Notes under the pieces: model-generated | Database searches by the model: none | What the model was told of the DNA's origin: nothing | What the model saw: the letters and a program-made list of their open reading frames with translations, nothing else | Translations under genes and position numbers: made by a program | From: Pseudoalteromonas aurantia 208 | GTDB taxonomy: Bacteria > Pseudomonadota > Gammaproteobacteria > Enterobacterales > Alteromonadaceae | Assembly (NCBI RefSeq): GCF_014858725.1 | Contig: NZ_AQGV01000012.1 | Span: 62,001 to 126,000 of the forward strand | Reading direction: 5' to 3' | DNA: 64,000 nucleotides | Part shown: piece by piece, positions 34,101-42,426 of the stretch | Position numbering within the stretch: position 1 is the first letter of the stretch | How the letters are laid out: each line of letters opens with the position of its first letter

Positions 34101-35589
34101 GCGTTATTTACGACGCATGACCGATTTAAAAATGGGTGAGCACATAAGTGCTGAAGATCAACTGATTTTAGCAAATAGTCAAATTTGCCATGTTTTGATC
34201 AAGATAAGTGCGGTAGAAGGTGTGAATGGAGAGTTGCATAACTATGTAGTTGTTTTAACTGATATTTCTTCACAAAAACGAACGGAGCAAGAGCTATATC
34301 AACTTGCAAATTATGATACCTTGACGGGGTTACCGAATAAAGCGTTATTTATTGACAGAACAGAGCATGCAATAGAGCAAATGTATAGTACGCAACCAGT
34401 GGCTGTACTGGCGGTTAAGTTTAAGCGTTTACAACATTATCAGGATAGCTACGATAGCGATTTTTATGATGTACTCATTAAGCAATTGGCAAATACCTTA
34501 AAGTGCTGTTTTCGAGATCACGATAGTTTGGCTATTGGAGTGAGCCAAGAGTTTTACGTATTAATGGAACAAATAGAGGATATATCGCAAATTACCCGCT
34601 ATATCAACTGTCTGATGAACCGTTTTGAACCTCCAGTTAAAGTACTAGAACATAGTTGTAATATACAGTTAAGTATTGGCGTGGCTATGTATCCTGAAGA
34701 TGCCCTAAATGCGTTTACATTAAGTGACCGAGCAAAAATAGCGTTAAACCACGCAATGAAACATTATGGTAGTCACTATCAATTTTATCAAACTGAGCTA
34801 AACCTGCAGGTGCAAAAAGGCATTGAAATAAGCAAAATGCTTGAGCTGGCGAATCAACGGAATGAGTTCTGCAACTTGTACCAACCTATTATCAATGGTA
34901 CGAGTAAAGTCATTGATGGGTTTGAGGTGATGTTACACTGGCCTACAGATGCCCTCTACCGGCGAGATGAATTGACCGATGCAGCAGAGCAATCAGGGTT
35001 AATTAGTGAGTTGATGTTACAAACCTTAGAGCGTGCATTAATTGAATTGAAACAGTGGCATTTGTTCGCTCCGCAATTATATATTTCAGTGAACCTATCA
35101 CCTTTAGATTTTCAATACCCAGAATTAATAAGCAAAATAGGGGATACGTTAAAAAGAACGCAAGTTGATGGGAAGCATGTGGTTTTTGAGATTTCAGAGC
35201 CTGTGATGATGACTGATATTCCTCACGCGTTGGAGCGAATGTACCAGTTGAAGGTATTAGGGTGTCGATTGTTTATGGATGATTTTGGTACAAGTTATGC
35301 CTCATTAACGTATTTGAAAAAGTTACCGGTTGATGTACTTAAAATTGATAAGGGCTTTATTCAAGACATAGGTGTAGATAATGAACACGAAGTGATCATT
35401 CATTCTATTTTGTCATTGGCACATAGCTTAGGTATTCAATGCATTGCTGATGGTATAGAAAATAAAACCCAGATGAAGTTTTTACGCTTACTTGGTTGTG
35501 ATTATTTTCAAGGCTCACATTTTAGTGAGCCAATACTGGGAGAGAAAATCGCAGATTTACTTACTTTGACTTGGCAACATCGCTTTTAG
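31102..35589 (+). CDS. Membrane sensor: beta-propeller, Y_Y_Y, PAS, degenerate GGDEF and EAL domains
   Basis: A 1495-residue protein. Order: signal sequence (1-23), two-component-regulator propeller repeats (about 30-680; recurrent LWLSTEGGLNRYDG-like motifs), Y_Y_Y immunoglobulin-like domain (about 690-775), one membrane span (about 783-805), coiled coil, two PAS-like domains (about 825-1060), GGDEF domain and EAL domain. The GGDEF signature is VSQEF (1147-1151), so cyclase activity is unlikely. The EAL domain keeps Glu1275 (EVM instead of EAL), VNLS, the FEISE glutamate, DDFG and the lysine of VLKIDKG. The usual Arg after EAL is His, and EGVE reads DGIE, so phosphodiesterase activity is uncertain. 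The start used is the ATG before the signal peptide. The 3' end overlaps the channel gene by 4 bases (convergent). Confidence 0.9.
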   Translation: MRYLIFILITLISSSFFPSNILASEVTRLSPSEGLSQSYVNTLVIDNKGYLWLSTEGGLNRYDGYQVLRVKGPQGELEEVMIDRIYQDPLNRIWIASRRLGLYSYDPEHDKYQKYLEVAQSQEEMLEQSVNQMLSKSDTQLWLGRGDNVALLDISTGKVSIEVHLPIDKQSGHVRKLLRKNEYLFIATSEGAFVYHLDSKILKRITHVDTPEHNLQLHTKSFALQGENTLLIGAVNGLYQVDISQLGDLTDENYQWENQHLIKELNIWKIVVKPNSLLLGTDKGLMHFNTIDGVLTRDERISKSRYTLTDNSIIDFLEDKYGALWVATKRDGAFYIPKRKTHFHNVNNGSVKGTGFSHSTVWSLLEYKGVIWASTNDGLTSYDLSTNETKTYLKGYMGEAVMPEFSISRSYLYKDKIWLESSRGLFVFDPNTYEVSRPQVQNAAHQKVIEDYLYGMLLMPNGRLYFIHPSEGFYYYDIDNKELKQLEGDIAARNPFLSYAFLAPLPDEPSYPLYYSGGVLYRLNPVTSELTEIYAVPDANENLPVSLLTYTVDKNNVLWLAFSNFGLVGLSLDGFEVIHTIDLKKLNLGTPMYGMHQDRADMIWMSSHKGIWRLDPDNLHLQQFTTKDGLFTNEFNGGSSIKLSDGRVVYGSLKGFTIFSPRENRPKQPLLSRINITSVELMSRKLHSYGLKTFGDIVLNHDDIGLEVAFSAMVFNYQQSIVYEYQISGSQKILTRGNNRVTFPKLNPGNYQLKVWAKDPLTGDYTQPAKLNIRVRYPMWRSPIALAIYLMLVLFIFGLWLYRKSRIEQMIIAAHKETQNSEARLKLALESSGSGVWDWHLHSQLIYQPRLFSELEYAQNNICLDDYLQLIHPNDRAIFRLEWLEFVSTNKGVFDCTYRLKHAKGHWRWYKDFGKVMAWQEGTPERVTGTYTNLTRERMFEERARLFGAAFEKTRDWVFILDKNLRIQACNTALQQAFNIEAEPKSSTNLHLGLSRQTRMRYLRRMTDLKMGEHISAEDQLILANSQICHVLIKISAVEGVNGELHNYVVVLTDISSQKRTEQELYQLANYDTLTGLPNKALFIDRTEHAIEQMYSTQPVAVLAVKFKRLQHYQDSYDSDFYDVLIKQLANTLKCCFRDHDSLAIGVSQEFYVLMEQIEDISQITRYINCLMNRFEPPVKVLEHSCNIQLSIGVAMYPEDALNAFTLSDRAKIALNHAMKHYGSHYQFYQTELNLQVQKGIEISKMLELANQRNEFCNLYQPIINGTSKVIDGFEVMLHWPTDALYRRDELTDAAEQSGLISELMLQTLERALIELKQWHLFAPQLYISVNLSPLDFQYPELISKIGDTLKRTQVDGKHVVFEISEPVMMTDIPHALERMYQLKVLGCRLFMDDFGTSYASLTYLKKLPVDVLKIDKGFIQDIGVDNEHEVIIHSILSLAHSLGIQCIADGIENKTQMKFLRLLGCDYFQGSHFSEPILGEKIADLLTLTWQHRF

Positions 35590-36533
35590 AGTTTGTTGCC
35601 ACAGTGGCGACAGTATGTCGCGTAAGCGCGTTGACTACTCATGAGCTTTATTGCTTGGCTGGCTTCACTTGGGCTGAGCCCAAGCTCCACTCTTAAGCTT
35701 TCTAAATGTTGTCGCTCTTGTTCATCTAAGACGCCATCATGTAGGCTGTGTAAAACCGCTTCATTAAATGCATCTCTGCGCTTTCTGAGTTGTTCAGCAA
35801 AACTTGACGCTAATAAGCCTGTGGGGATGGCGACCATTCCCATACTTAATAATGTAATTACACCACCAAAAAAGCGACCAATAGGCGTTATTGGTACGAC
35901 ATCTCCATAGCCAACGGTAGTGAGGGTTGCCATTGCCCACCACATAGAATCAGGGATTGAACCAAATTTATCAGGTTGTACGTCATGCTCTAATAAATAA
36001 ATGCCGCACGATGCCATTATTAATACCACAGACATGATAAAAAATGCGGCGAGTAAGCTACTACCTTCCTCTTTAAATGCGGCAAGTAATAATTGCATTG
36101 CTCTTGAGTAGCGAGTGAGCTTAAAAATACGGAAGAGCCGAATCACCCTTAAAAAGCGTAAGTCAAAGCTAATGAACATCATTAAAATAGTGGGTAAAAT
36201 AGCCATTAAGTCAATCAATGCGAGCGGAGAGAAAATGTATGCTAGCCGCTTCTTTAAGTTTGAGGCGCTAAGTTGTTTAGCATCAATATTATCGACACAA
36301 GACCATAACCTCAGTAAATACTCAATGCTAAAAATACCCACAGATATGACTTCAAGTAGTAAAAAATAGTGATAATACTGTGCAGTGAGCTCTGGTACCG
36401 ACTCTAAAACAATGGCGACCACATTGATCATGATAAGCGCTATTAAAAAAAAATCTAAATATCTCCCCATTTTTTGATAGGGGCGGCGACCTGCAAGCAG
36501 CGCAGCCACTTTTTCTCTGTATGTTGTCATCAT
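35586..36533 (-). CDS. Voltage-gated K+ channel-like ion transporter
   Basis: A 315-residue six-segment channel. S4 is arginine-rich (LRFLRVIRLFRIFKLTRYSR), and the pore carries the K+ selectivity filter in TTVGYGDVVP. The C-terminal cytoplasmic tail ends in a short Cys-containing segment (YCRHCGNKL), possibly a half zinc site. It probably passes K+ across the inner membrane. Its ATG overlaps the TGA of the patZ-like gene by the ATGA arrangement, so it is translationally coupled to it. Confidence 0.92.
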   Translation of the reverse strand: MMTTYREKVAALLAGRRPYQKMGRYLDFFLIALIMINVVAIVLESVPELTAQYYHYFLLLEVISVGIFSIEYLLRLWSCVDNIDAKQLSASNLKKRLAYIFSPLALIDLMAILPTILMMFISFDLRFLRVIRLFRIFKLTRYSRAMQLLLAAFKEEGSSLLAAFFIMSVVLIMASCGIYLLEHDVQPDKFGSIPDSMWWAMATLTTVGYGDVVPITPIGRFFGGVITLLSMGMVAIPTGLLASSFAEQLRKRRDAFNEAVLHSLHDGVLDEQERQHLESLRVELGLSPSEASQAIKLMSSQRAYATYCRHCGNKL

Positions 36534-39205
36534 AGTTTGCTGATTTCTAATCGCATGTCTACTGTACCCTCAGAAAAATCACGAGTGACAGTAAAGCCTA
36601 ATTTTTTTGAGAGCTCAATCATACCGATGTTTTCTGGTAATGTAATACCTACAACCATTTCAACACCGATGGATTGGCAATGTTTGATCACCGCTTGCAT
36701 AAGAACTCTGCCAAGCCCAAGTCCTTGACAATCAGACCTAACGATAACTGAAAATTCAGCATTGTGGTTATCTGGATCCATCAATACTCTCGAAACGCCC
36801 AGTGTTCTATATGTGCTTTTATAAGGCTGAGAAACTATAAAGGCCATTTCGCGATCATAGTCAATTTGTGTCATCTTCGCGAGTTGTTCATGGTTAAACT
36901 GCGGTAACTCCCCAAAAAACCGTTTATACCTATCCTCTTTCGTGAGGGATTGATCAAATTCTTGGTGTGTGCGTTCATCTTCAGGCTTTATCGGTCTGAG
37001 GATTGCGTGGGTATTGTTAGTAAGTGTGATTTGGGTGACTAACTCCTTTGGATAAGGGCGAATTGCCAGCCTTTTTTTACCAAGTTTAGGCTGATATGGC
37101 CGTAGTGTGATATCAGCATCTAAGACAAGAAATTGGCCAGAACTGGCCAAAATGGGATTGAGTTCAATACTGTGAATGTCAGGTTGATCAACAACCAGCT
37201 GTGAGACTCGGGTTAATAGCGCACATAAGCGATATTTATCAACTTTATCGGGTAATGTGCGCTCTTTTAATACCCCTTTATCGTGAGCCGCAGCGATTAG
37301 GTATTTGGCTAAATTCATGTTTAATGGGGGAAGTGCAACGGCAGCTTGAGAAAACTCGAGCCCAGTACCCGCTTCTCCTAACAAAATAACGGGGCCAAAG
37401 TTTTGCTCTGTTTTAACGGCAATTCTCAACTCTTGAACACCAGCTCTGGGTGCCATCCTTTGTAAGGAGAACCCCTCGATTTCGGCATGTGGATATGTTT
37501 CTTTGATGCGTAGCAGCATTGCAAAAGCGGTTTGCTCTACCTCATGCGCATCATTTAAGTTTAACACTACGCCACCGACTTCAGATTTTGAAGGGATCGA
37601 GGCACTGATTAATTTAAGTGCAATTGGAAAGCCTAACTTTTGAGCTTGCTCTTTTGCTTCACTGGGTGTGAGTGCTATGAGAGTTTCAATGCAGTGCACC
37701 CCGTAATGACTGAGAATTTGACTTGCTAAATGGGTTGATAGGTGTGAAAAACCTTGAGATATGAAATGTTCAACCTGTAGTTTGGCAGCTTGACTGTCGA
37801 TTTGATCATCATCGCTGGTGGACTCAGGAGTTTGTGTTAAGTGCTTTTGGTTACGACGATAATTGACTAAGTGCATAAATGCACCTACGGCGCCTTCGGG
37901 AGTCCGATAGGTTGGAATAGCGTGTTCTGCGCATACATATCGTGCTTCGTATGCCGCCTCTTCACCCATAAAGTTTGTTATGACATATGGTCGAGCCATT
38001 TTATGTATTTTATCGAGTGTCGTGGCAATTATTTCTGCGTAATCTTCACTAGGCGCTAAAGCTGAAGGCGTGTGTATTATGAGTAGGTTTTTTACTTCAG
38101 GTGCTTTGAGCAAAATATCTAACGCTTTTTGATAACGCTGTGGTGATGAATCTCCGAAAATATCGACAGGGTTTGATGTCATGTCCGATTGTGGGATCAC
38201 TTTATTGAGTGCATCTCGGGTTTGTTGAGACAGCTGAGTTAGCTTCCCTGAATGTTGTAACAGCGTATCAACGGCCATAATTGCGGGGCCTCCGCCATTG
38301 GTGAGTATGGTTAATTGTTCGATTTGTAAGAGCTTGGGATGAAGTGCTAATGTTTGTGTCGCTGCAAAGAGTTCTCGCAAGTCATTCACCCTCAGCATAC
38401 CCGCGCGCTGAAACATAGCGTCATAGACTGCGTCGTCCGAAGTGCTGCCCCCAGTATGAATGAAAGCGGCTTCTGCACCAGCTTGAGTCCGTCCTGTTTT
38501 AATGACTATGACGGGTTTACTAAATGCAGCAGCACGCGCAGCAGATATAAACCGTCTGACATCTTCGATATTATCGATGTATAAGAGAATTGCTTTGGTT
38601 TTAGGGTCTCGGCCTAAAAAGTCGAGCAGCTCGTCAAAGTCAATGTCAATGCAATCCCCAACAGAGACAAAGTAAGAGAATCCAATACGCTTGTTTCTGG
38701 CCCAATCTAAAATCGTTGAACACACTGCGGCTGATTGTGAAACAAACGCGAGTCTACCTGACTGAGCAACAGTATGAGAAAAACTTGCGTTTAACCCCAA
38801 ATGAGGGATTAGTAAACCAAGACAGTTAGACCCAAGTAATGTTACATTCGCTGATTTAGCTGTGTGCTTTAAAGATATTTTTTGCTGCGTATTTAGGCCG
38901 GCTGCTATGATGATCGCGTGTTGACAGCCAAGGCGGCCAAGCTCTCTGATCACTGTATTTAACGTGGCTTTATTCGTGCAAATAACAGCAAGGCTAGGTA
39001 CATGTGGTAAGTGTTCAATACTTGGGTAAGCGAGTACTCCATGGACCGCGTTATGCTTGGGACTGACAGGCATAATAGGTCCTTTGAAGCCCCCTTGTAA
39101 TAAATTTCTCATGACGATATAACCAGCGCGGCCTGGATTGTTTGAGGCACCAATCACTGCAACTGAACGAGGGGAAAAAAACAGGCTTATGCGTTTCATG
39201 CTCAT
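36530..39205 (-). CDS. patZ: Protein lysine acetyltransferase PatZ-like (ADP-forming acyl-CoA synthetase fold plus GNAT)
   Basis: An 891-residue protein close in length and layout to E. coli PatZ/YfiQ (886). The N-terminal CoA-binding domain opens with SPRSVAVIGASNNPGRAGY. Succinyl-CoA ligase-like domains follow (LAFVSQSAAVCSTILDWA), then an ATP-grasp part (about 475-700) and a C-terminal GNAT domain (about 725-885; acetyl-CoA motif VRSDCQGLGLGRVLM). In enterics this enzyme acetylates lysines of metabolic enzymes, including acetyl-CoA synthetase. An alternative ATG two codons in is possible. It is the first gene of a two-gene unit with the K+ channel. Confidence 0.93.
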   Translation of the reverse strand: MSMKRISLFFSPRSVAVIGASNNPGRAGYIVMRNLLQGGFKGPIMPVSPKHNAVHGVLAYPSIEHLPHVPSLAVICTNKATLNTVIRELGRLGCQHAIIIAAGLNTQQKISLKHTAKSANVTLLGSNCLGLLIPHLGLNASFSHTVAQSGRLAFVSQSAAVCSTILDWARNKRIGFSYFVSVGDCIDIDFDELLDFLGRDPKTKAILLYIDNIEDVRRFISAARAAAFSKPVIVIKTGRTQAGAEAAFIHTGGSTSDDAVYDAMFQRAGMLRVNDLRELFAATQTLALHPKLLQIEQLTILTNGGGPAIMAVDTLLQHSGKLTQLSQQTRDALNKVIPQSDMTSNPVDIFGDSSPQRYQKALDILLKAPEVKNLLIIHTPSALAPSEDYAEIIATTLDKIHKMARPYVITNFMGEEAAYEARYVCAEHAIPTYRTPEGAVGAFMHLVNYRRNQKHLTQTPESTSDDDQIDSQAAKLQVEHFISQGFSHLSTHLASQILSHYGVHCIETLIALTPSEAKEQAQKLGFPIALKLISASIPSKSEVGGVVLNLNDAHEVEQTAFAMLLRIKETYPHAEIEGFSLQRMAPRAGVQELRIAVKTEQNFGPVILLGEAGTGLEFSQAAVALPPLNMNLAKYLIAAAHDKGVLKERTLPDKVDKYRLCALLTRVSQLVVDQPDIHSIELNPILASSGQFLVLDADITLRPYQPKLGKKRLAIRPYPKELVTQITLTNNTHAILRPIKPEDERTHQEFDQSLTKEDRYKRFFGELPQFNHEQLAKMTQIDYDREMAFIVSQPYKSTYRTLGVSRVLMDPDNHNAEFSVIVRSDCQGLGLGRVLMQAVIKHCQSIGVEMVVGITLPENIGMIELSKKLGFTVTRDFSEGTVDMRLEISKL

Positions 39206-39339
39206 AAAAGAATTCCTTATTATAATTCAAGTTCAGCTTAGGCTCATCGGTTAGGTATCACTCTATCATTTTTTTAGCGACGATCTAGCCTATTAAGGTT
39301 AGACTTTGATCTGACAACTTATTTTAGAGGAAAAGTGAC

Positions 39340-40053
39340 ATGCCTGTAGATATGACAAAGCACATAGGCGCTTCGATAGTTCTGGCTTTGGGAGCTATTG
39401 TGAGTACGTGGCTGATCATCAATACCATTGCTGATATTAAAGCAATGGAAAGAACGGTTCAGGTTAAGGGGTTAGCCGAGCAGGAAGTGTCAGCGGATAC
39501 TGTTATTTGGCCTGTATTTTACAAAGATGCAGACAATAATCTAGATGAATTAATGGCGCGTGTTGATGAGAAAAACTCGGCGATTCGCGCATTTCTAGTG
39601 CTACAAGGTTTTGATGATGAAGAGATTAGCGTGTCTGCTCCTTCTATTGTTGATAAATATGCACAAGAATATAACCAGAGTGAACGTGGTTTTCGCTATG
39701 TCGCGAAAGCAGGCATGACCGTATTTAGTCATACGCCAGATAAGGTAAAAGCAGCATTTTCTCAGCTAAGTCAGCTCGCAAAGCAGGGCATTGCTATTAC
39801 CCAGGATGATTATCAAAATAGGGTAGAGTATATGTTTACCCAGCTCAATGATATTAAACCTGAGATGGTGCAATTGGCGACACAAAAAGCGAGAGAAGTT
39901 GCGTTGAAGTTTGCGAAAGACTCAGACTCTCAACTAGGAAAAATTAAATCGGCTCGACAGGGGCAGTTTAGTATTCGTGATAGAGACAGTAATACACCAC
40001 ATATTAAATTGGTACGGGTTGTAACAAGTGTTGAGTATTACTTGGCGGATTAG
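39340..40053 (+). CDS. SIMPL domain-containing periplasmic/membrane protein
   Basis: A 237-residue protein with one N-terminal hydrophobic segment (about 10-30), then a SIMPL (DUF541) domain: VQVKGLAEQEVSADTVIW is the typical opening, followed by two-layer repeats and a C-terminal VTSVEYYL strand. Family members are periplasmic or membrane-anchored and assemble into oligomers; their role is poorly known. The start has AGAGGA upstream. It is divergent from patZ. Its 3' end is overlapped by the convergent binding-protein frame, probably because of a homopolymer tract. Confidence 0.88.
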   Translation: MPVDMTKHIGASIVLALGAIVSTWLIINTIADIKAMERTVQVKGLAEQEVSADTVIWPVFYKDADNNLDELMARVDEKNSAIRAFLVLQGFDDEEISVSAPSIVDKYAQEYNQSERGFRYVAKAGMTVFSHTPDKVKAAFSQLSQLAKQGIAITQDDYQNRVEYMFTQLNDIKPEMVQLATQKAREVALKFAKDSDSQLGKIKSARQGQFSIRDRDSNTPHIKLVRVVTSVEYYLAD

Positions 40054-40816
40054 TCATTTTTTTGGGGGGGGCCTTGAGTTTCCACCTAGCCAGTATTTGT
40101 TGATAAAGCCCTTTCTTTTTTATGCTTTGCAGTGCTATGGCGAGGCGTTGGCAGATATTATTGGGTATTTGCTTATTGGCTACCAAATGTAAAGCGGAAG
40201 GAAAGTGGGTAATATGTAACTTTTTTTCGACCTTGAGGGCACTATACCCAGAATTTTTTAACTCTTTTTCAAGTGTAAGGGTATTTGTCATCACAAAATC
40301 AACTCTGCGCTTAAATAACACATGCCATAATTGTTGATAGTGACTGGCAAGAAGAAGATTTTTATCTTCTACAAAGCCTGCACTTTGTAAATATCGCGCA
40401 CTAGAATACCCTCGAATTGTGCCGACCCTAAATTGTTGTGCATCATTAAGCGTAGAAACATGATGAGGGGAGCCTTTTAAACTAACCAGATAAGCATCAG
40501 CGAAATAAAGTTGTCCAAGCCAAGTAAATTGTGATGCGCGAGAGGAGGTTTTAAGTAAGGACATCATTAATGCTAAGGGGTTATTTTGTAACTCATGGTA
40601 AGCCCGTGCCATCGGCATAATTTCAAACTGCCCTTGTAATTGCGCTTCATGTAAGACGGCTTTAGTGATATCAACGAGCGCGCCAGCAGCATTACCATTT
40701 TTATCGGAAAAGTGGTAAGGAGGTAAATCTTCAGCAACAAATACGAGTGGTTGTGCATAGCCGTGCTTTACCCCGAGAAAAAGCAAGGAAATGAACATAT
40801 AAAGAGTACTGCGCAT
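40004..40816 (-). CDS. Periplasmic amino-acid-binding-like protein (SBP_bac_3)
   Basis: A 270-residue exported protein: signal peptide (ending GVKHGYA), then a family 3 solute-binding fold (LVFVAEDLPPYHFSDKNG, VDITKAVL, VGTIRGYSSARYLQ). A strong ribosome site, AGGAGGT, precedes the ATG. No transporter genes adjoin it. The last 17 codons follow a C8A7 homopolymer run (complement of 40057-40071). With one C fewer the frame would end after KAPPKK at a TGA complementary to 40054-40056, just past the stop of the SIMPL gene, removing a 50-base overlap. The shorter 253-residue form is probably the functional one. Confidence 0.85.
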   Translation of the reverse strand: MRSTLYMFISLLFLGVKHGYAQPLVFVAEDLPPYHFSDKNGNAAGALVDITKAVLHEAQLQGQFEIMPMARAYHELQNNPLALMMSLLKTSSRASQFTWLGQLYFADAYLVSLKGSPHHVSTLNDAQQFRVGTIRGYSSARYLQSAGFVEDKNLLLASHYQQLWHVLFKRRVDFVMTNTLTLEKELKNSGYSALKVEKKLHITHFPSALHLVANKQIPNNICQRLAIALQSIKKKGLYQQILARWKLKAPPKKMTNPPSNTQHLLQPVPI

Positions 40817-40917
40817 ACACCTACCTCCTCAATATTGATTTTTGATTGTAGGGAATTTAATCGTGAAGGGATAGAGGTAATTCTACTTTTAATTTAAAGT
40901 TCTTATTTATTAGTTGT

Positions 40918-41610
40918 TTACTTGTTTTTAATGCAAGTGTTATGGCTTTTTTTAAGCCATTTATTCATTACTTTGTCGTATGCTTGAGTTACCTTGGTGT
41001 TATTACAGGTATAAGGTAAACTTTGCCATTGCGTGGTTAACCCTGAATCTGCAACGCGATTGTTAACGTCACCATTAAATACTTTATAGCACGTATTATT
41101 ATGCTGGTATTCAGTGAATGTGTGGTTCTTTGCGATGACTTTTGGTTGCTTATTTAGTGTATTTAGGGTGTGTGTGATGATGCGTTTATTTTTTCGGTTG
41201 TGTGGACTCGAAGAAAGAGAGGTCGTATGCGCCAGACCTTGAGCTTTAACGTGTTGTAGAAACTTACGTGGATTAATATCAAATTTTGTTGTTGGTATCT
41301 TTGTGGTTTTTGGGGCATGAGGCTGAGAGTCTGATATTGGCTTGAGTGATGTCGGTATGGGACGTGTTTTATTCGGATCTGGTGTGAGACTTGTTTTGAT
41401 TGGTGCTGATGCTTCCGTGTTAAGATGTTGATAAGCATCAATATTTTTTTCTTCTTGATAAAGTTTATTGTTAGTCTCTATAACTAAATAAGTTTTTAGC
41501 GCAGGGGTTATCGAATGGGGAATCGTAATGTGGTTTTGTGAATTGAATAAGTATAAAACGGCAATGTGTAATACAGCAGAGTAAAGCACTGTTTTTATAG
41601 TAAGTTGCAC
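40918..41610 (-). CDS. Hypothetical inner-membrane-anchored protein with TonB-like plan
   Basis: A 230-residue protein with a short cytoplasmic start, one membrane span (about 7-23), a Pro/Thr/Ser/Lys-rich spacer (about 65-160) and a small C-terminal domain with three Cys (NTCYKVF, PYTCNN, NTCIK). That is the plan of TonB-like proteins, but no clear TonB C-terminal motif is seen and no exbBD genes are near. Composition is unusually Asn/Thr/Lys-rich. The family is not recognised. It lies between the binding protein and the NUDIX gene on the same strand, with gaps of about 100-200 bases. Confidence 0.6.
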   Translation of the reverse strand: MQLTIKTVLYSAVLHIAVLYLFNSQNHITIPHSITPALKTYLVIETNNKLYQEEKNIDAYQHLNTEASAPIKTSLTPDPNKTRPIPTSLKPISDSQPHAPKTTKIPTTKFDINPRKFLQHVKAQGLAHTTSLSSSPHNRKNKRIITHTLNTLNKQPKVIAKNHTFTEYQHNNTCYKVFNGDVNNRVADSGLTTQWQSLPYTCNNTKVTQAYDKVMNKWLKKSHNTCIKNK

Positions 41611-41786
41611 GTAGAAACCCCAATATCAATAGTGACGTTATGACAAATAGGTATCTAGAAAGTTCCTTTTAGACAAAGGGCTTTACTCATAACCTACACC
41701 AGTCATAGTTGTGAACCTTGAATAAACAGCCTTTGTTATGGTCGATAAAGTATCGATGCTGAATTTCTATGTTAAGGCGTTAACCA

Positions 41787-42311
41787 CTATTCGCTATGGT
41801 TGCTTGTCATATAGTGATCTTTGATTTGCTCAAGTAGAGAGATTTCCCTAATAAGTGATAGGCCTTGCTTTTGACTGTTTGCGAGGGTTTTTTTGTTGTG
41901 CTCGATTGCCGTATTTATATCAACCCACATTGGAGACATACCGTTAGCGGTTTCATAGTCTTCCATTTTCGGTGTATCAAAGTGACCGCAAATATCACAT
42001 ATGTAGCAATCTGAAACAATGTGAATCACATCAAAGTCGTTTTTGTACCAAGGTCGATACTCTTCATATCTGCCAAAAACTTCAATCTGGGTTATTTGCC
42101 TCACTCCCGTTTCTTCTTGTAATTCCCTAAGTAGCGCATCTTGGATAGATTCACCAGAGTCAACGCCACCACCAGGCAGGGTGTAGTCGTCATACCTAGC
42201 CGTATACAAGAGTAATATTTTATCACCATCGAGCACGATAGCCCGCGTTGTTTGGCGGGTAAATTGGGTCCCCAGCAGAGGCTTTACGGGGGTTGAGTTT
42301 AAACTACGCAT
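41787..42311 (-). CDS. NUDIX hydrolase
   Basis: About 174 residues with a complete Nudix box: GGGVDSGESIQDALLRELQEETGV, described here in parts as GGGVDSGES and RELQEETG, which gives the GX5EX7REUXEEXGU pattern. The box coordinates Mg2+ for cleavage of nucleoside diphosphates linked to another moiety. The substrate is not predictable. Two Cys near CYICDICGHF recall a small metal site. The start is uncertain: the ATG at 42309-42311 is used; a GTG 8 codons upstream is the alternative, and neither has a good ribosome site. Confidence 0.85.
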   Translation of the reverse strand: MRSLNSTPVKPLLGTQFTRQTTRAIVLDGDKILLLYTARYDDYTLPGGGVDSGESIQDALLRELQEETGVRQITQIEVFGRYEEYRPWYKNDFDVIHIVSDCYICDICGHFDTPKMEDYETANGMSPMWVDINTAIEHNKKTLANSQKQGLSLIREISLLEQIKDHYMTSNHSE

Positions 42312-42370
42312 AAAAAGAGACGGGCCGATGATCACAAAGCCCGTAATTATACGTAAAATGATGCCAGATA

Positions 42371-42409
42371 CAAAACCAAGGAAAAAACAATGTTGTGTTT
42401 TTTCCTTGG
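42371..42409 (-). terminator. Terminator after the aldo/keto reductase gene
   Basis: A 14-bp perfect stem (42376-42389 with 42396-42409), 6-base loop, and a TTTTG tail on the minus strand. It lies 18 bases beyond the stop of the leftward reductase gene. Confidence 0.85.
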
Positions 42410-42426
42410 TCGGGACGTGTAGCGGT

